NCBI GenBank assembly: GCA_017427885.1
Contig: JAFRRW010000005.1
Location: forward strand, 1-64,000
Source of the DNA: Bacteroidales bacterium
GTDB lineage: Bacteria; Bacteroidota; Bacteroidia; Bacteroidales; UBA932
Direction of reading: 5' to 3'
DNA length: 64,000 nucleotides
This document shows positions 63,230 through 64,000 of the stretch, one piece after another. Each line of letters opens with the position of its first letter. The first letter of the stretch is position 1. The position numbers and the translations under genes are program-made. The notes under the pieces are model-generated. The model saw only the letters and a list, made by a program, of their open reading frames with translations, was not told the origin of the DNA and did not search any database.

Positions 63230-63342
63230 GGTTGAGCAAGGAGGTTCTCTCCCCGATCAGCCTATTGGTTATTAGTTTTAGTGTTATTAATTATGTGGTT
63301 AGTCAGAGTCGTCTGCCCGTGAGGGTCGATGACTTTTTCTTT
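63230..63342 (+). ncRNA. candidate small RNA or attenuated leader upstream of guaA
   Basis: Predicted transcript of about 110 bases between the strong promoter and a terminator. Its 5' end can fold (ATCGGG 63226-63231 with CCCGAT 63252-63257). A nine-codon frame starting ATGTGG (63293-63322) runs into the terminator stem, as in leader-peptide attenuators. No match to an RNA family I know. Confidence 0.4.
63308..63342 (+). terminator. terminator or attenuator hairpin before guaA
   Basis: GTCGTC (63308-63313) pairs with GATGAC (63328-63333) with one G-T pair; after one mismatch GCCC (63315-63318) pairs with GGGT (63323-63326); the loop is GTGA, a GNRA-type tetraloop. Then TTTTTCTTT follows. 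A fair intrinsic terminator. Confidence 0.6.
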
Positions 63343-63369
63343 ATGTGGTCCTTGTTGGGATTCTGCCGT

Positions 63370-63377
63370 TATCTTTG
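63370..63377 (+). promoter_or_regulatory. -7 promoter element proximal to guaA
   Basis: TATCTTTG, 45 bases before the guaA ATG. If active, guaA has its own start after the upstream terminator. Confidence 0.5.
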
Positions 63378-63421
63378 TATCTTTATGCCGAAAAACATAT
63401 TTCAAAAGAATTTTTAGCATT

Positions 63422-64000
63422 ATGAGTACAGGTAACGTCCGCCCCGCGGAAATGGAGCGCATAACGACTCCCGAATTGGCCAGGAAATTCATCGATGAAC
63501 AAATCAAGGAACTGCGTGCACAGATCGGCGACAAAAAGGTGCTGCTGGCACTGTCAGGCGGAGTTGATTCCTCCGTCGTAGCGGCTCTCCTCATCAAGGC
63601 CGTGGGCAGGCAACTGGTCTCGGTACACGTCAACCACGGACTGCTGCGCAAAGGTGAGCCGGAGCAGGTGGTGCGTGTTTTCCGCGATGAACTCCACTCA
63701 AACCTGGTGTACGTCGACGCCGCGGACCGTTTCCTCGACAAACTTGCGGGAGTGGCGGATCCGGAAAAGAAGAGGAAGATCATCGGCGCCGAGTTTATCC
63801 GCGTGTTCGAGGAAGAAGCCCGCAAGCTGGACGGCATCAGTTTCCTGGCTCAGGGGACCATATATCCCGACATCATCGAGTCCGGCCCCGTCAAGTCCCA
63901 CCACAATGTCGGCGGCCTGCCCGAGGACCTTCAGTTCGAACTCGTCGAGCCCATCAAACTGCTCTTCAAGGACGAGGTCCGCGTGGTCGGAAAGGAGTTG
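63422..64000 (+). CDS. guaA: GMP synthase, ATP-pyrophosphatase part (cut by the window edge)
   Basis: Converts XMP to GMP using ATP. The first 193 residues are in the window and run off the right edge. After a 35-residue lead the P-loop [16 protein letters not shown] of the N-type ATP-PPase appears, then [48 protein letters not shown] and [13 protein letters not shown], all typical of GuaA. The usual N-terminal glutamine amidotransferase domain is absent, and upstream DNA is non-coding with stops. So the amidotransferase is either a separate subunit elsewhere or placed after this domain outside the window. Confidence 0.93.
   Translation, partial: MSTGNVRPAEMERITTPELARKFIDEQIKELRAQIGDKKVLLALSGGVDSSVVAALLIKAVGRQLVSVHVNHGLLRKGEPEQVVRVFRDELHSNLVYVDAADRFLDKLAGVADPEKKRKIIGAEFIRVFEEEARKLDGISFLAQGTIYPDIIESGPVKSHHNVGGLPEDLQFELVEPIKLLFKDEVRVVGKEL

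Larger units (their letters stand above)
62918..63421 (+). other. intergenic region before guaA
   Basis: 504 bases. Contains the terminator of the kdsC operon (62939-62972), a 14-bp palindrome (63163-63176), an ideal promoter (63194-63224), a predicted small transcription unit with terminator hairpin (63230-63342), and the guaA promoter (63370-63377). The part 62980-63190 shows nothing else I can name. The 67-codon open frame at 63214-63417 begins inside the promoter and is not likely to be a gene. Confidence 0.6.

Noticed and set aside
63214-63417. 67-codon open frame before guaA
   Set aside because: It begins with a TTG inside the strong promoter element and crosses a terminator hairpin; composition is not protein-like.

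Overview
The window reads as a chromosomal stretch of a Bacteroidota, most likely order Bacteroidales. The grounds are: promoters of the Bacteroides type (TTTG about 19-20 bases before TAnnTTTG), almost no Shine-Dalgarno sequences, a Rho with a long low-complexity insertion, TamL-type and LptD-type outer-membrane proteins, a GIN-domain (DUF2807) protein, DUF3467, a GH109 lipoprotein and a cysteate-synthase-like enzyme. Coding DNA is GC-richer than in classical Bacteroides and uses AGG for arginine often. An uncultured gut lineage is possible, but that is inference. Gene density is very high, with many ATGA or TGATG overlaps. I see no rRNA, tRNA, CRISPR array, IS element or prophage.

Layout. 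1-18.9 kb: mnmE diverges from carAB; rho and lptD lie on the minus strand; then the plus-strand genes ami, dnaA, rpe, rsfS-ftsH-cdsA-psd, with birA opposite. 18.9-28.2 kb: a six-gene minus-strand operon, ligA-yihY-relA/spoT-(Ig-like lipoprotein)-(barrel protein)-ispG. 28.2-37.4 kb: a monocistronic PPi-type phosphofructokinase and a seven-gene minus-strand operon made of a porin, potA-potB-potC-potD, an RNA methyltransferase and a GH13 enzyme. 37.4-48.5 kb: tamL, rarA, a barrel protein, rlmD-like, a CaCA antiporter with a cysteate-synthase-like enzyme, and queA with an acyltransferase. 48.5-51.7 kb: an HTH regulator behind a long AT-rich intergenic region, then pyrD-cinA. 51.7-58.7 kb: the minus-strand operon valS-thioesterase-ABCF-GIN protein-M19 dipeptidase. 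58.7-62.9 kb: the plus-strand operon DUF3467-kdsC-maf-DUF5009-GH109, closed by a clear terminator. The right edge cuts a guaA gene that begins directly with its ATP-pyrophosphatase domain.

The genes are mainly housekeeping: pyrimidine and GMP synthesis, replication and repair, translation and tRNA modification, envelope biogenesis (LptD, TamL, KdsC, CdsA/Psd), isoprenoids and the stringent response. I did not find a clearly new defence or mobile system. The points most worth a second look are the promoter-hairpin-terminator unit in front of guaA (candidate small RNA or attenuator), the structured intergenic element between ligA and the phosphofructokinase gene, the membrane-anchored PotD in an operon headed by a porin, the PPi-type phosphofructokinase residues, the cysteate-synthase-like gene, the guaA without an N-terminal amidotransferase domain, and the shortened insertion in IspG. 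Start codons were often moved to internal ATG or TTG codons where promoter position or signal-peptide logic demanded it.
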